Assembly: GCA_016859345.1 (NCBI GenBank)
Contig: CM029120.1
Coordinates: 5,648,501 to 5,712,500 of the forward strand
Direction: 5' to 3'
Length of the DNA: 64,000 bases
DNA from: Istiophorus platypterus
Taxonomy: Eukaryota; Chordata; Actinopteri; Istiophoriformes; Istiophoridae
Shown here piece by piece: positions 1 through 14,292 of the stretch (positions within the stretch are counted from its first letter, which is position 1; each line of letters opens with the position of its first letter). Below the pieces are notes generated by a model, which had not been told where the DNA came from, did not search any database, and saw nothing but the letters and a program-made list of their open reading frames with translations. Made by a program: the position numbers and the translations under genes.

Positions 1-1228
1 TACTGTAGAGGCCACCGACACGGATCGCTCTACTTCCTCGCTGCAGCTTGTCCGGCGCGACGAGCCGACACTTCGTTCCCTCACTCTCACCTCGGACCAA
101 CCTCTTCCTCGCTTGCTTGTTCTTTTATTTTCTGCCCCCCCCTTTTTTTTTCCATCACGTTCTCCAGCTTTTGGCCTCAACTTTGGACGAGAACAAGCGC
201 GGTAATCTCTTTTCTTTTTTTTTCTTTCTCCAAAAAGGAGATTTCGCGGCGTCATCTTCGAGCGCTTTGTCCAAAACCACGAAGACAATCAATCCACGAA
301 GGTATAACGGGAAGAAAAAAGAAAAATATTCTCACAGTTTCTTTGGGGGGAATTTTTCCTGTCTCTTGCTCAAACACACACACACACACAGAGTCCCTCA
401 GCAGCCTCCCTCCTGGCCCACCGGAGATGAGGAAGCATTCCTTCCTCCAGCTTTACAGCCCTGATGGAGTGTTGCAGTCTCTCAGGTGCGTCCATCCAAC
501 CAGGCGCTCGGACGGGCTGTTGCTGCCAGACTGCCGACTCAGCGCGCTCATTCCATTGCACTTAGCCGTTGCCTTGGCTGCTGCCTCAGCAGGCACGCAC
601 ACACACATACGTGCACGCCATTGTGTGCATGTAAGCAAACGAGCGTGGACGCGAGGATCCGCCGTCTCGCCGAGAAACACGAAGCCCGTCAGCACGCAAT
701 CCGCGCGCGAGTTTTTATGTTTTTTGGTGTTTCTGTTGGTTGGTTTGTTTGTCAGGTTTTTACCGTGGACGCGGGCGAATGCACGGGAACGCACACGTCA
801 GCGCGTGCGCTCGGAACTGTGGCGAGCGTGCAGTTACGGAGCAGCAAGGCTGCCAGAAAAGCCCAAATCGCCGGAGAATGGCCGCCATTGTGACCGCTCC
901 GCTGATATTTACTCTCTCGCCGCCCTCATGCATATTCATGTCCACGCGTGTGTGTGTGTGTGCGTGCGTCACAATGAGAAGTCAAAGTGTGGTAATAGCT
1001 CTTTATTCGGCCGAGTTCATTGGTCTCGTCCGTGAAAATGCCGCAGACCGCCCAACGCCGGGCGGTTGCTATGACAACCACAAAGGCCCCGGAGACCCAC
1101 AAACACACAAACAGCTCGGCTCCTCCGAGGCTCTTAAAAAAAACAACAATAAAAAACAAAACAAAGAAACAAAACAACCCCCTAAAACAAAAACCCCAGG
1201 TCCACGCCTCCCCGACTTAGTGGGATCT

Positions 1229-1312
1229 CACACACACACGCACACGCACACGCATGCACACAAACACACACACACACACGCATGCACACAAACACACACA
1301 CACACACATACA
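1229..1312. repeat. CA microsatellite, interrupted
   Basis: CA units with CG, CATG and AAAC interruptions. Confidence 0.95.
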
Positions 1313-1975
1313 CTAGAGTATAAAGTAGTTCAAATTAACTCCAACCCGACCGGCTACACCATTAACCCGCTGTTTACACGTTAAATAATAATAATAATAA
1401 TAACAATAACAATCAAACAATACAATATATGCTAATATAACCCATATAATGAGTACTTTTACTTTTGATACTTAAAGTACATTTTCATGACAATACTTTG
1501 AGTTAAGAGAACTTGCAGTTCTCTCTTGGTTTTAAAAAAGAAAAAGAAAAAGAATAAACGACTTTGTCCACGTCCTGACAAACGTCCGACTGAGCGTGAC
1601 ACAGTTTGGTCCGGGGAGAAGACGCCAGCACCTCTGCTGATCCCAACGCACACAAATCGGATGCAAATCCGCCAGCGGACGCTATTCAAATAGAGCGCGG
1701 GCATCAAAGAGGCCACGGCGAGCGACGAGACATCCAAAGGCCTGGCATGACCACGGGGGGGGGGGGGGGGGGCAACAGGACAACAAGCTGCATGGGCTAT
1801 ATTAATACTTTATGTACTTAAATTCTAAAGAAAGTGTTAACTTGACACCTCTGCACCATGAACTCAACAAGGTATCGATGAACTTCATCAGAGAGAGACT
1901 CGGTTTTCAGCCGTGTCCGTTGTCAGGTTTACGCAGAAAAAGGCACCGAGCCGTTTTTCACCGATCGCGGTGGAG

Positions 1976-2220
1976 GAATGGGGGCCCGGGCCTGGGCCTA
2001 GGTTTAGGTCTGGGCCGGGGAGGGGTCGGTGAGTGGCCCAGGCCTGGGTCTGGGCCTGGGCCCGGGTCTGGGCCAGGGAGGGGTCGGGGAGGGTCCCGGG
2101 TCTGGGCCTGGGTTGGAGAGGGGCCGGGGCCCGGGCCTGGGTCTGGGCCTAGGTTTAGGTCTGGGCCGGGGCCTGGGCCGGAAGGGGTTGGGAGGGGCAC
2201 GGGCCTGGGCTGGGCCCGTT
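1976..2220. repeat. GC-rich minisatellite of GGGCCTGGGTCT type
   Basis: About 245 bp of 6- and 12-bp units of GGGCCT, GGGTCT and GGGCCGGGG. Long frames on both strands here are Gly/Pro artefacts. Confidence 0.9.
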
Positions 2221-5200
2221 AAGTTTCGGGTCCGGATCCGTATCAGTTACGAAGAGTTTGATCTTTTTTTCCCCCTCTGAAGCCTGGTGCATGTTCTTTG
2301 ACGCTGGTGCTCGGACGGAGGCACCGCTATGGCTCACGTTGCTCCGTAGGGAAAAGAAAAAGAAAAAGGAAAAGAAAACAAGAGAGAAAAGAGAGAAGGA
2401 ACTTTCTTTAGGCTCAACGGGAGCAAACTCCCGTTCAGGACGACTCGGCGCGGTCGAAAAAGCCCCGAGTCACGCCTGGGCTGCCGGGGCCCTCCGACGA
2501 CCGGCCGGACGCCGGGAAGCCATAGCGCGGGAGTCATGAGTCAGCGCGGGCCCGTCCCGCCCACGGCGGTCGTGTGACGGGAAGCGTGCGGCTCGGCCTC
2601 AGCGCTGCTTTGTGCAGGGGCAGCGTTTTTCGGGTTTTTTCCTCCCCCCGCTTTTTTTTCCCTTTCCCCTGCTGACCGTCACCTGACTCAAGAGAAATGC
2701 TGAGCCGGGAGGAGCCACGCTGCACTCGAACAAAGGACGCTTTCAGCCCATCTACACATCGGCTGTACTGTATGTGTCCCTCTGTGGCCATTGTACTCAC
2801 GCACCGCGTTTCTGTCCGGCCGACGCCGACGCTATCAGGACTGACAGATGCAACACTTTTATGCTAAATTACAAAAAAAAATGAAGAAAACCCCCCCCAA
2901 AACCCAATATACTTTCTGTATCATGAGTTTCATTTTTACTAGAACCACGGAAAAAAAAGAAAGGAAAAAAAAAGGCTCCACGGTGGCTCAGAAGTTAAAT
3001 GTGCACGTCAGGACAAAACACAAGCTACAGCTGCAAAATTTATACGGAACTTTCTATATAAATATAGCTTTTCCAATATGCACCAAGTCGAAAACTTTCT
3101 TTTTCTTTTTCTTTTTACAGATCACAATGCAGAGAGAGATGCATGGTAATGTAGAAACGACGTCATCACCTAGTTTGTCGCAATCTCGACACGCAGCAGC
3201 AGCATCGCAGCCGAGCAAGCGGCGTCCTCGTGGGAGCTAGCTAACGGAACGCTTTGCTAGAACGTTAATAAACTATGGCGCAAATAGTCCCCCCCCCCCC
3301 TTGAATATACATTGCACGGAACCCTAAGGTAACATCCCAACAACCGTCGTTCCGCCGATGCCTGTTGCGTCTGTCTGCTATGTTAGCGAGGCAGCTACCC
3401 AGCGGTGCTTTGTCGGCACAGTCAGTAACGTGGCGGACTGAACGGTTAGCATCTTAGAGAATCTCCTCCCAGTGAGATGCATAAACACGTGTTCACAGTT
3501 CGGTTCACCCTCCAAACCAAAATATTTCAGCCGTTGCTTTTACAAAAGTTAAGGTCAAAAGTCAGGTTTTCCACAGGATACGTTGAAAGTTTGGTCTCTT
3601 GACTCAGCAGCAGCGAACCATGAATATGTGGGTAGCATGTGTTGAAATGGCAAATGCTGATGAAATCAAGTAAGAATTAGATCTAACATATCTAACAGCG
3701 CAGTCTATTTAGTAAATGTTCTGGAGCTTTCAAATGACCCTCGTCAGCAGATGCAGAATTTAAGATAAAGCAGAGAAGAAGCCCTTAAAGTTCTTAGAGG
3801 AAAAAAATAAATAAAATAAAACTGAACATCTACAATTCAACTGGGAAAACTCTAACTGCTGATAAAGATCATGAGATATGATCAAAAGCTCGGGAACAGC
3901 TTCTAAATGGACCCTGTGTTTATCTCAACTGCTGTGTCCAAATGAACTGAGCTTTAAACTCCACAGGTGACATTTGTTTTTTATTGATCATTTATATATG
4001 TTTTGCATGCATATCTTATCGCAGCTAAATATAGGAAATATCACAATGTCCACCAATGTTTTGTGAAGTCAAAGAGACGCTAATATGCAGGAAAAATTAA
4101 AACATATTTGCCGCGTCCGCAGTGGGAGGCCGTTGTTTTGGCCTCGGCCTTGTTTATTTTCAGGTTCCTTTTGAGAACCAGACCCATAAAATCAAGCTTC
4201 CTGATCAACGGTTCCGCAGGCGAGTCGAATAGAGAAGCGTTGGCCCTTTCATTTCAACAAATAAACCTGAAATGAAAGCTGGCTCCAGGAGAAATGACCT
4301 GGGGGGTGGGGGTGTCACTTCACCCCGGCCTGACCACGACACGAGTTTCCTTTATATGACATCGACCCGATACTTTATGGCGAATAATGGTGTGTTTCTG
4401 TAATTACAACAGAGAGCGTCGTTCCACACTGCATTATTTTGGGTTGACACTAATTCCTACAGCTGCATTAACTCTCCACAAACTTCCTCATCCGAAAAAA
4501 AAAAAAAGCACGCAGAGAAGGGCGCCGCCCTTTTTCTCGTCTCGTCCCAAGCGACGGGCCCAACGATGACGTGCCAGGCAGCCTGAGAGGCGCAGCTCAG
4601 GGTTAAAACGTGCAGCAAGCAGCCGCTGCTGCTAGAAAGGATTAATGGCTTTGAGCATACGGTGATAAAAAGTCCCTCAGATGAGTGAATCAGCGTTTTT
4701 ATCCGCTCGTCTCTTCACTCAGTTGAATTTAAGCCCCGGTTTTTTATTAGCATTCCTGCATTAGTGTGTAGTTGCTGGGACTGTTTTAAGGATCCACAGG
4801 TAAAACTATATGTATATATTTATAGGTTGGCAAACTATAAAGACTTGAATTAAGGATGTTACATGTAAACGTTTTATTTCCCAACAGAAACCAGACCCAG
4901 AATATGGCCAACGGCAGTAACATGACATTAGGTTTTCAAAGGAGCAATGTCTTCTCTGCAGTACAAATAAAAATTTTGTGAGCATCTGTGTTTCTCCTCC
5001 GGTTTTTCTCCCGAGCTGGATCAGTGGAAGTTCACAGAGGTTGTAATTACGACCGGCGAGGGAGAGACGGTTCACGGCGAAGCAGGGGAGAGACGACCGT
5101 AGGAGGAGGAGGAGGACGAAGAGGAGGACCATGAGAACGACCTGGAGGGACATCCAAACGCCTGTCCTCGATGGACCTCTCCTCACGACCTTGGAACTGC

Positions 5201-6867
5201 TGCCTTTTCAAAACGCGGCCGCAGCTCTAAATAAACTGCACCATCAGCTGCGACGGGCGGTGCTGATGTTCCCACCCTGCCCTCCCCGCCTCCGTCCGTC
5301 CGTCCGTCCGTCTGCCGGCGTTGGGCGACCTGCCGGAGCAGCGCCGGAAGCCCGTGGCCTGGTCCCCGGCACAGGGGTATGTAGCACAGGGGTAAGAAAT
5401 GCCGCCCGCCGCGGAGTTACGGCGCGCAGTGCAGCTCGCCCGCGGGGATCACTGGTGGACCGGACGATCGATTGGGGCCGCTGATTGAAATTCAGACGAT
5501 CGATACTTGTCCCACTTTAGAGAAGCGGAAAAGAGCAGCAGAACAAACGGCCCCTGGCCTCGATTTTCATCCCAACGCTCCCTTCCCGAGGACTTGCTAA
5601 CACGGATTGACGGATTGATTCACTTCCAGCATTATCATCGAACCCGGTTCGCGGAAACACTCGCTCCATCCCCTTTTCGTGGAGTGTAGCTCCGACCGTC
5701 GCAGCCCTCGCTCTTCTCCGTCAGGCCACCGAGGAAGACTGACTCACCGCGTCGAATTCAGCTCCCTCTGAATTTGACTTAATTGCCCGCAGTGTAAATA
5801 AAACCCCGGGAAACATCCTGTCTGCGTTGTTCAAACGCTGCAATTGCCTATTTATTGAACACAGATCAAATAAGAGTGATGCACCCCCCGGTGCGCAGAG
5901 GAAGACGGGCTTTCCAGGAGGACGGCTGGGAGATTTCAACAGGCTCGGGCTTGGGGGGTTTCCCTAAAACCATCGCCACCCACTGAGTCACTCCTAACAG
6001 AACAGGAGGTGGATAGACGGCAAGAGGAGACAGGAAAGAAGAAAAATGCAGAAGTCCATGGACAAGAAAATGTGTCAAACTGTTATTACGGGGATTTATT
6101 TAGGTTTTTAGTTATTTAAGCACTTTAACGCAGGCCGCGCTCCGTTTTCTCGCTCTAGCCCTCATTTACATAACATAATAGGGTTTTAACCTCCACCTGG
6201 TCCGAGTCATTATAGCCCTCGCGTTCCTGCACGCCCGGCGTCGGCTGCATAAGCCCGTTCGGGGAAAAATCTTCCGCCGCACAGGAAATGAGGCGTCGGT
6301 AAGTTTCCTGGCTTAAGCGGCGGTGGTGGCAGATTTTGGATGAGGAGGAGGAGCAGGAGGAAGAGGAGGAGGAGCAGGAGGAGAGCTGGGCAGTTAGCGA
6401 GGGCGAAGGACAACACAGCAATTAACAAATACTCAAATGTAAAAATAAGAAAGGGGCCATTTAGATTCAATAAAGTTTACCAATTATTAAAAAATATCTA
6501 AAATAAAAAAGTCAACTGACTTCACGGCATTATGTTTCATAGCGAGCGTTAGGCAGCGATTTATTACTCATCAGGATGTGAAACTCCACGGTCGTGTCAT
6601 TTCCCATCTCGTGCAATCTTAGCTGGCTGCAGCTGGCGTGCTAACATTAGCTACTGGTAAAACCAACGTCCTGGGTTGTTGTTGGTTTTTTTTCCGCAGA
6701 GTTGAAAGTTTCGCTGTGAGAACAGGGCTCTTTTTTATTTGTTTGTTTAAATGCTACATGTAGCCACTGTGGCTCGTGTTGAACTAGCCGATGTCTGTAA
6801 ACGTTTCAGAACAGCGGGTTAGCGGCTTGTTAAAGCCCGATGTCTCGTTTACGGTTTCTACACGTGG

Positions 6868-7275
6868 TGAAGGAATAGTTTGACATTTCGGGGGAAATGG
6901 CCGTATTGAGATGGCTGATACCACTCATGTCAGTGCGCACTAGTGAAGCTGCAGAAAGTTAGCTTAGCTTAGCATAACATCTGGAAATAGCAGGGGGAAA
7001 AGGTAGCCTGGCCAGCACCACCTTTAGAGCTCATAGCACCTCGGTTTCTGTAGAAGGAAAAAAAAATTAATTGGGTTAATAAGTTATTTTAGAAGTCGGT
7101 AGGTGGAAGTTGTTTTTTTTGTTTTTTTGTTTTTTTTAACAGGTTTTTTTCCCTCGAATGTTTCCAATCTTTGTGCAGAACTAAGCTAACGGGGTAAGCT
7201 AACTGGCTTAAAGGCTGTAGCCCTTCATTTAACAGTTGTATTGATCTTCTCATCTCATTTTGCCAGAAAGCAAAT
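6868..7275. repeat. dispersed 'tagcttagcttagc' repeat, copy 1
   Basis: Contains GTTAGCTTAGCTTAGCATAA, then a 'ctggaaatagcaggg' segment and 'agctcatagcacc'. A pair of 'agctaacggggtaagctaac' motifs follows as a reverse arm near 7.18 kb. The pattern recurs at 10.8, 43.5, 51.6 and 53.3 kb. Confidence 0.55.
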
Positions 7276-9039
7276 AAGGGTTTTTCCCCCTGAAATGTCT
7301 TTGTGTCAAAGTTTTGCTTCAAATACAGAAAATGTAACATGTGGCTGTGGAGGCTTCAGAATTGTTGAAGAACGACTTTGGCAGAGTTCTGACTAAAATG
7401 TTCTGACAATTACTTTTGCTGTTTAATAAATATGAAAGTGATGTATCTGCTCTCCATGATGAGAACATTTCTAAAGTAACCTGCCCAACACGGCTATTGA
7501 CAAGAGCCAGAATGCTGCCAGAGGGGAAACGCCCTTCGAGCAGCCGACGAGTCGTAGCTCGGCCCCTGCGCCGCCCCGGCCCCGGTGACGCCACGACAAA
7601 GGCCGGGCCCCTGAACACGCTCTCTTTGTGCCGCCAGCTGAAAGCTGCTCTGTCTGGGCCTCCTCCTCCTCGAACCCCCCCCCACACACACACACACACC
7701 ACCACCACCACCAAAGGTGTGCCCTGCCGCCACCTCTGCGTTTTGTTTACCCGGAGCCGCCTTCGCTTAAACGAGATGCTCCCGCAGCTGCTCCGAGGGG
7801 AGGCTTTCAGCTAATACACTCACATGTTCAAACACTCTCCAAGTACAGTACAACCCCACCTCCCCCCCCCCCGCCCCCACCCTCGGCTTCAAAGAGAGGC
7901 TTCACAGCCAGCACACGCACTTGAGAATGCATGTGGTCTGATTAATGGCATTAGTGGAGGAAGGAGCCCGACAACATCCTTCCCATGTGGTGCAGGAAAA
8001 TTCCTTGGAAACATGCAGGCGGGTCGCCCACCGGCCCCCACTGGCTCGTATTGAATACATGTGACCGTAAGTGTGTAGTGGTTCCAGACGTGGTCCAGGA
8101 TTGAGCAGATTTTTTGCCCCCCCGCCTCCCTGCCGTCATTGCTCCACAGGAAATGAACCCTGACCCCAAATCCCATCGTGGATATCGAAAAAAAAACGCC
8201 CCCGTCTGGGGTCTGAAATTCGCCACCTTGCTGCCGGTACAGCACCACACTCCGGTCTGGGTGGGATGTTTTGTAAATTATAGCGCTGCAGATGAAGCAG
8301 AGCAGTCAAACATATCCAAATCCCCCAAAACTAAGTTGTTAAAATTCATTACACAATTGGCCTCAAAACTGTTTTAATGACCTATAACCACAAGCTTGGA
8401 GCCGATTTCTGTGTACGTTTCTAAATTTGGAGCATGAGCCTGAGAAAACGAGCTATGCAAGAATTTGCATCAGTGCCCTTGCATTTGGGAGCTGTTCAGA
8501 TAAGAGCCTCGTAATTGCTCACATTTGACTTTTCAAACAGTGAATTTGAAACAAAAAAACCCGGGATGCAGTATGCAGCCTGATGAGGAAGAATTAGCTT
8601 TAACCTTCCTGAAACAAATAAGGGAAGAAAGTGTTTGGGGGACGAGAGCTGCAGCAACAGCACGAAAAATGTTTTCCAGACCAAGAATGGATGTGGAGTT
8701 TTGGACCCTCTCCGCCGGGGAAAAGTTTTCACAATCACTGGCACCGCAACAGGTATTAGACCAGAAAAAAAAGAAAGGAAAAAAAAGTGCTGCATTGCAA
8801 AACACGGAGGAGCTGCAGCTCACCAATAAAAAAAAAACCAATTTGTTTCTTAAAACATGTTGCACATGAGTATTTAGTCACTAGATCTGTAAAACAACCC
8901 TCTTGCATTTGAGGAAAACTTTTACCTAGGTGAAAATACACATGGAAATTAATTACGATTACGATTGTACTTTTGATCAGTTACATATAATCAATGTAAT
9001 TTCATTTTCTAACGAGACCTGGAGTCGTAGCCGCTAACG

Positions 9040-9420
9040 CCCCTCTGAGGCTGTACTTTGGCACAGCTGTGCTCTGAATGCTAACACAAGCATGCAAGCG
9101 TGCTCACAATGCTAACATGCATAATGTTTACTACGTTCACTGTTCTGAGTCAGCGTGTCAGCAGGCTAACGTTGACTGACTGACGAAGAACCAGAAAAGT
9201 ACAGCTGAGGATAATGGGGGGGTGATTAGCTTTGGCCTTTAGTCACCTACCCAAGCACCGGATGAAATAAAATTTTGACCTGATGACGGCTCTAAATGAA
9301 AAGTTAAGGGAACATCTGCGAGCATCTGCGCCACGGTATCTGTTGCCTGTCTATCCAGTAGCTGTTGAGAGATTTCAGCCTGCACCAAAATGGTGGACTG
9401 ACATAAAGGCCAATGCTCAG
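9040..9420. repeat. dispersed 'gctaacatgctaac' repeat, copy 1
   Basis: Contains 'caatgctaacatgc', 'aaaagtacagctgagg', 'ttttgacctgatgacggc', 'agctgttgagagatttcagc' and 'caaaatggtggactgacat' in order. The same order of motifs is found near 20.7-21.4 kb. Confidence 0.6.
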
Positions 9421-10824
9421 CATCCATACAGCCGGCACAAGCCGGGGATCTCGTTAAGGCCCCGAGAGGAACCCGGCATTTCCACAAGTGCTTGTAGTGA
9501 AACACTTCTCAGAGGGATCAATCTCCGTGGGGTGTCACACTGACTTTTCTGGAGCAAACGCTGCCGCCGGTTCCTCAACGAGAGCCGGGGGAGGGAACAA
9601 CGCCCCCCTTCCCTGAGACCTCGAGTCGGGTTATGTAAGAGCAATTAGACACAGCTCAGCGTCCCCTGACATGCCGTACATCAGCCAGCGGCTTCAGGCT
9701 ATAAAGAGTGGATGGTTTCCTCCTGACCGAGAGCCTCCCGTTAGCAGCATATGACAAGATGTTTCGGTTAAATACGAAACAAGCTCGATCGAACTGCAAC
9801 CTGGTGCATGGGCGGGGAAGGAAAAGGCATGGGGGGTGCGGGGGGGCTTGTGTTTGGAAGCTCTGGAAGTTTGAATCCCAAGGAAACTTAAAATCCTCTT
9901 GCACACTAGTGGTAAAAAATTCTTAAATGTTCAGGGTATTTGAAAGAAACTGATCATTTTATCCACCAAGCTGTAACCACATTGGCTTCAATGTGGGGCC
10001 AAGACGTTGCTAATTTTGCAAATGGTTCAAATAACACAGCTAAGCTCCTTGTTCAGCATCCATTAGTATATTGCCCTTTTGTTGAAATGTTGAGATCTGA
10101 TTGGTTTACTTCCATGGTCAATACAAGGATCAATCGCTGTCAAAAACTGGAATATTTCGGGTGATTTTAGAACGCCTGACAACTGCAGTGTCAGCTGAGT
10201 GCAGATTTCAAAGGTAAACAATCTGCATCCTTAGTGGACGATTACAAAAAAAAGAAAGAAAAAAAAGTGGGACTCCACCTTTAAATCGTAGCCACCAGGC
10301 TGAGCACATAAAACCTGCTGTGACGGGGCGGGTGGATGCTCCCGGGCCGTCTCCGCCGGGGGAACCAGCGGCGTGTGACACCATCAATCAGGACAAACGA
10401 GACAGGGGCCCGACGGCGAGGCCGGGCCGGGCGATTGGTTCGCTCCGGGGAGGGGGGGGGGATTTATGGCCCGGCAGTGTTAACTGCGACCCAGGATCGA
10501 CAGACTCCCATGAAGAAATCTTCCGATTTCACCCCTCAGACTATTCCACAGAGAGCGGCGGCGCCCGCCGCGACGGATGGCTGAGCGGCCGGGACACGGG
10601 ATGCCAGACCGTCCTCCGCCGGGAGGCCCGGACAGAGGGCGGCTCATTTCCCTGGAGCCCCCATTTCCCGGGAGCCTCGATTTGGACGGAGCTGCCAACT
10701 GAGGCTGCTTCGCTTCTTTTCAACTGACCTTTTACACACACTCATTCACTTTAACGCAGAGAACCAGACGAAAAGTCCAAAACAAGCCTCATACCCGTCT
10801 CTTAAAAGCTAACCTGTGGGCAGG

Positions 10825-11100
10825 AGGTGGTTAGCTCAGCTTAGCATAATGACCAACAACAGGGTGGGGTGGGATTGGGGGGGGGTGGCCTGGCTCTGTA
10901 CTGCATCAAGTGGCATTTTGATGGGGAGTTATGCTGTTTCCTGACCAGTGACCTCCCTCAGAACTCCGGAGCTGCCGGCGGCCGGATTATTCAGAGCCGT
11001 GTCCCCGTTTTTCAGTCTCCGTGCTAAGCTAGGCTAAGCTAAGCTGTGCTAGCTCCAGCTTCATATATGATAGACAGGTGTGAGAGGTGTATTTCAAAAA
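10825..11100. repeat. dispersed 'tagcttagcttagc' repeat, copy 2
   Basis: Left arm GGTTAGCTCAGCTTAGCATAA and right arm GCTAAGCTAGGCTAAGCTAA form inverted arms about 200 nt apart. Confidence 0.55.
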
Positions 11101-13726
11101 ACGTTAAAAGGTGCCAAAGCAGCAGAAAACCAAGCAGTCGTCCTTTAATTCCCCACCGGAAAGTGAAAATATGAACCTGTCAAGCTACTTGACTTTGGAC
11201 TGTCGATCAGACGAAACGGGACAGTCAGACATTTTTGATATCTTCCAGCAAAAGCAGCTAATCGATTAACAATCCACTGATAAATCAATACGGAGAAAAC
11301 AACTGTGTTGTCCCAGTGGATCGTGGTGCATTCTGTAAAGAGGACTCTTGGATTTAAAACTCTCCAGGGGCTTCGAACGCAGCATCTGGAGGGGAGAGCG
11401 TGTTAGCGCGGCGTGAACCCCCCCCCCCGACCCGGACTGACGCCATGCGGACGACGACGCCGACACGACCCCTCGCTCGCGAAGCTCAAGCCGCCGTGAA
11501 CTCGCGTGACATCAAGCGCATGTGAGTTAAATCACATAATCAAGCGCAGCGCTGGGCGACATTAGCTCACAAGGCCCGGAGTCAGGCCGCGGGGATGGAA
11601 AACATCACATGACACAGGCAGGCGGTTTATTGAATATGGGGAGGTGGTGGGGGGAGAAAAGGAAAAGAGTGACACCCTTTTTTTCTGGGCCCTCATGTTT
11701 TATGCAGTGAAAAGAAGCAACATTTCAGCACATAAACGCCTTCGTCGGGGTAGAGCCGCCTGCCAGAGAGAGCCAAAGAGGGACAGGGGTGGGGGGTCAT
11801 TCTTTTGACATTCCCCTGCTTTGTCACCGGCCTGCCCGTGACGCTCTTCCCCCTTTGTTCACATAGTGCTTATGCAAGGTGTATCACGGCAGCAGAGGAA
11901 TCTGATGACAGGAAGCATTTCACGAGCTGGCCTGAGCTGACATTACACATCCCATTATGCAATCTAGTAAACAGCTGCAGCGCTGCTGGAACAAAACACG
12001 TAACTCGTTATGGTTTTATCATACTCGAGACCCCACGCAGCCACTCGGGCATTGAGTCAGTTTCCTGATACTGTAATTTGATGATTCCTGGCCGCAGAAA
12101 AATAAGGGCGGGCTTGAGCGGCGGCGCGCGGGGGCGGGCCGCAGAGGCGGGTCAGGATGCCGGGGGGGGGGGGGGCGTCGGGGCCGCGTCGGGGCCGCGA
12201 CGGGACCGACGACCGATTCGCTCAGCGGACGCTAAGGTGTCCTCTTTTCCTTAGGAGCCGCTAAGGTGTAGCCTGCCGGCCCGTGGGGGCAGATCGATTT
12301 AGTCCCCGCATCGGGATCGTCTGTGGGAACTCATCGACCGGCGAGCTGCCAGCGCCCCGTAGAGTCCGAACACCCAGACCTTGTTTACGCTCCAAAGAAA
12401 ATAAATAAATTTAAAGAATTAATAAATCTATAAACTTGCTTCGGGGGTTGTATGAAGAGACGCGCCAAATGTTTCATTATTCATAAGACAATTCATAAGC
12501 GCCTTGGTACGGGAGAGCGGCGCAGCCCACGTCGGTCAGAGCCGACCATTTTTTTTGTTTTGTTTTGTTTTTCGGGGGACAAAAGAGCGAGAACGAGGCA
12601 CGGAGTCGGCCGATGTTATCCGCGACCCGGCCTGTGCAGCCGGGAGCAGGGGAATGTGGGTGTGTGTTTGGGAGTGTTCGGGAACGCAGGGGTTGGGGTG
12701 TGGGAGACGGGAAGTAGGAGGCGGGAGGATTCCAACGGGCAGGGCCTGATCCGAGGTACCGGCAGCTTTTTACCCTTATAAGGACAAACCTGGACAAATT
12801 AGCCGCGGCAGTTAACACCTGAACTCCACCTTCCCCGCTGTGAAAGCAACTGCAAGACAGATAAATAAAGACAACCTGTTAGAGACTGAAAACCAGATGA
12901 GGAACGTGTGTGTGTTTGTTGTTTGTTTGTTTGTTTGCTCAAACGGAGGCGTGATGTCATGAAAAAAACAAAAACAAACAAGACACCTAACGTCTGCAGT
13001 GAAACGCGACGGGGAGCTGCGGCTTTAAGTCATGTCTGGCACGGAGCGGCCGAGGCACCTGGGTCTGCAGGGACCTGATTCCAAGATAAGAGGATACCGG
13101 GGCGTTTAAACCCCGGGGGGGTGGGGGGTAGTCAGGTTAAGACTTGCATCGGACTCAAAATATTTTAAGCAGCCTGCGACGTGCTGGGATTGTGTGCGTC
13201 AGAGAGTGAATCACAAAAAAAAAAAAACATCACAAAACCCGAGGGCCTGAGAAAGAGGCCTCGCCGGTGCAAGACGTGCTCTTCAGGGTCGGGTTCGAGA
13301 GACTTCTCCTCATTTTAAAAAGAAGCAAAAAAACACCCCCCCCCCAGCCCCCTGGTCGACTCCGCGGAGGATCGGCGGTGGCGTCCCGGACGTTTTCACC
13401 GACCGCTTGTCACCTCTCGACGACCAAACAAGAGGCCGCGAGGTTTCCGGCGCAGCACGGACCGGGCGAGCCTTCGACCGCTGCAGCCTGAACAGTGTAA
13501 CGGCACAAAAAGAAAAGACAGACAAAGACCATCTGTCCCTGTTTCACTCTTCTATACGTCTTGCAGGTTTTTTAGGCTTTTTTTTTCCTGCCATGTGTCC
13601 TTCTGCGTCTCAGGGCTCGTTTAAACTGAACCAACCAACATCTAGGAGGCTAACGGAGAACCGAGCGAATCGCAATAATACACGTGTTAATAATGATGAT
13701 AATTGTGCGCGTCGGTGTGAATGTCT

Positions 13727-13752
13727 CTGTGTGTGTGTGTGTGTGTGTGTGT
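13727..13752. repeat. GT microsatellite
   Basis: About 12 GT units. A second GT run lies at 14450-14471. Confidence 0.95.
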
Positions 13753-14234
13753 TTGGTTTTTTTTTTTCCTCTCAATGGGGGGAAACAAGTCAGCGAACAT
13801 GAAAGGCTTCCAGATTATCTCTCCATCAGCAGCAAAAAGCGGTTTTGTTGAGGCCTGGAAGGAATTTCGGTGGCAAGTGTGTTTTCTGTGTCTATGTACA
13901 TCTGTGTGTGTGTAAAACAGTCGACTCTCCCTGAGGCCGAGGACAGAGGTGCAAGCCTGTCAGGGCTGGGTGGGCTTGGGGGGGGGGGCTGCTTCCGTCA
14001 ACCCCTCCTGTCACTGTCCTGGTTTGTCCCCGACGGGAGGAAAGTGCATCTCCGTCATTCCAGGTCTGTGCTCGGACCCTGAGACGCCACCGGTTGCTAA
14101 CGCCTGAGCCTTATTTATCTATTCACTTATTCATTTATAACCTCTGTGGGCCAACGAGCCCTCAGACAAGAAAAGGGGCAACGAAGGAGCAGTGGCAGAG
14201 TGTGGAAGCAACCGCCCCTGACCCCCGACCCCCC

Positions 14235-14235
<1 letters not shown>

Positions 14236-14275
<40 letters not shown>

Positions 14276-14292
14276 ACGCACACACACACAGA
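14236..14292. repeat. CA microsatellite
   Basis: About 25 CA units with CT and CG interruptions. Confidence 0.95.

Noticed and set aside
343..1384. Overlapping open frames of 130-230 codons at the left end
   Set aside because: They run through CA repeats and GC-rich DNA, overlap in several frames and match no family I know.
2970..3010. 'ccacggtggctcag' resembling the head of a fish tRNA-like repeat
   Set aside because: Only about 20 bases resemble it. There is no B box or tail nearby.
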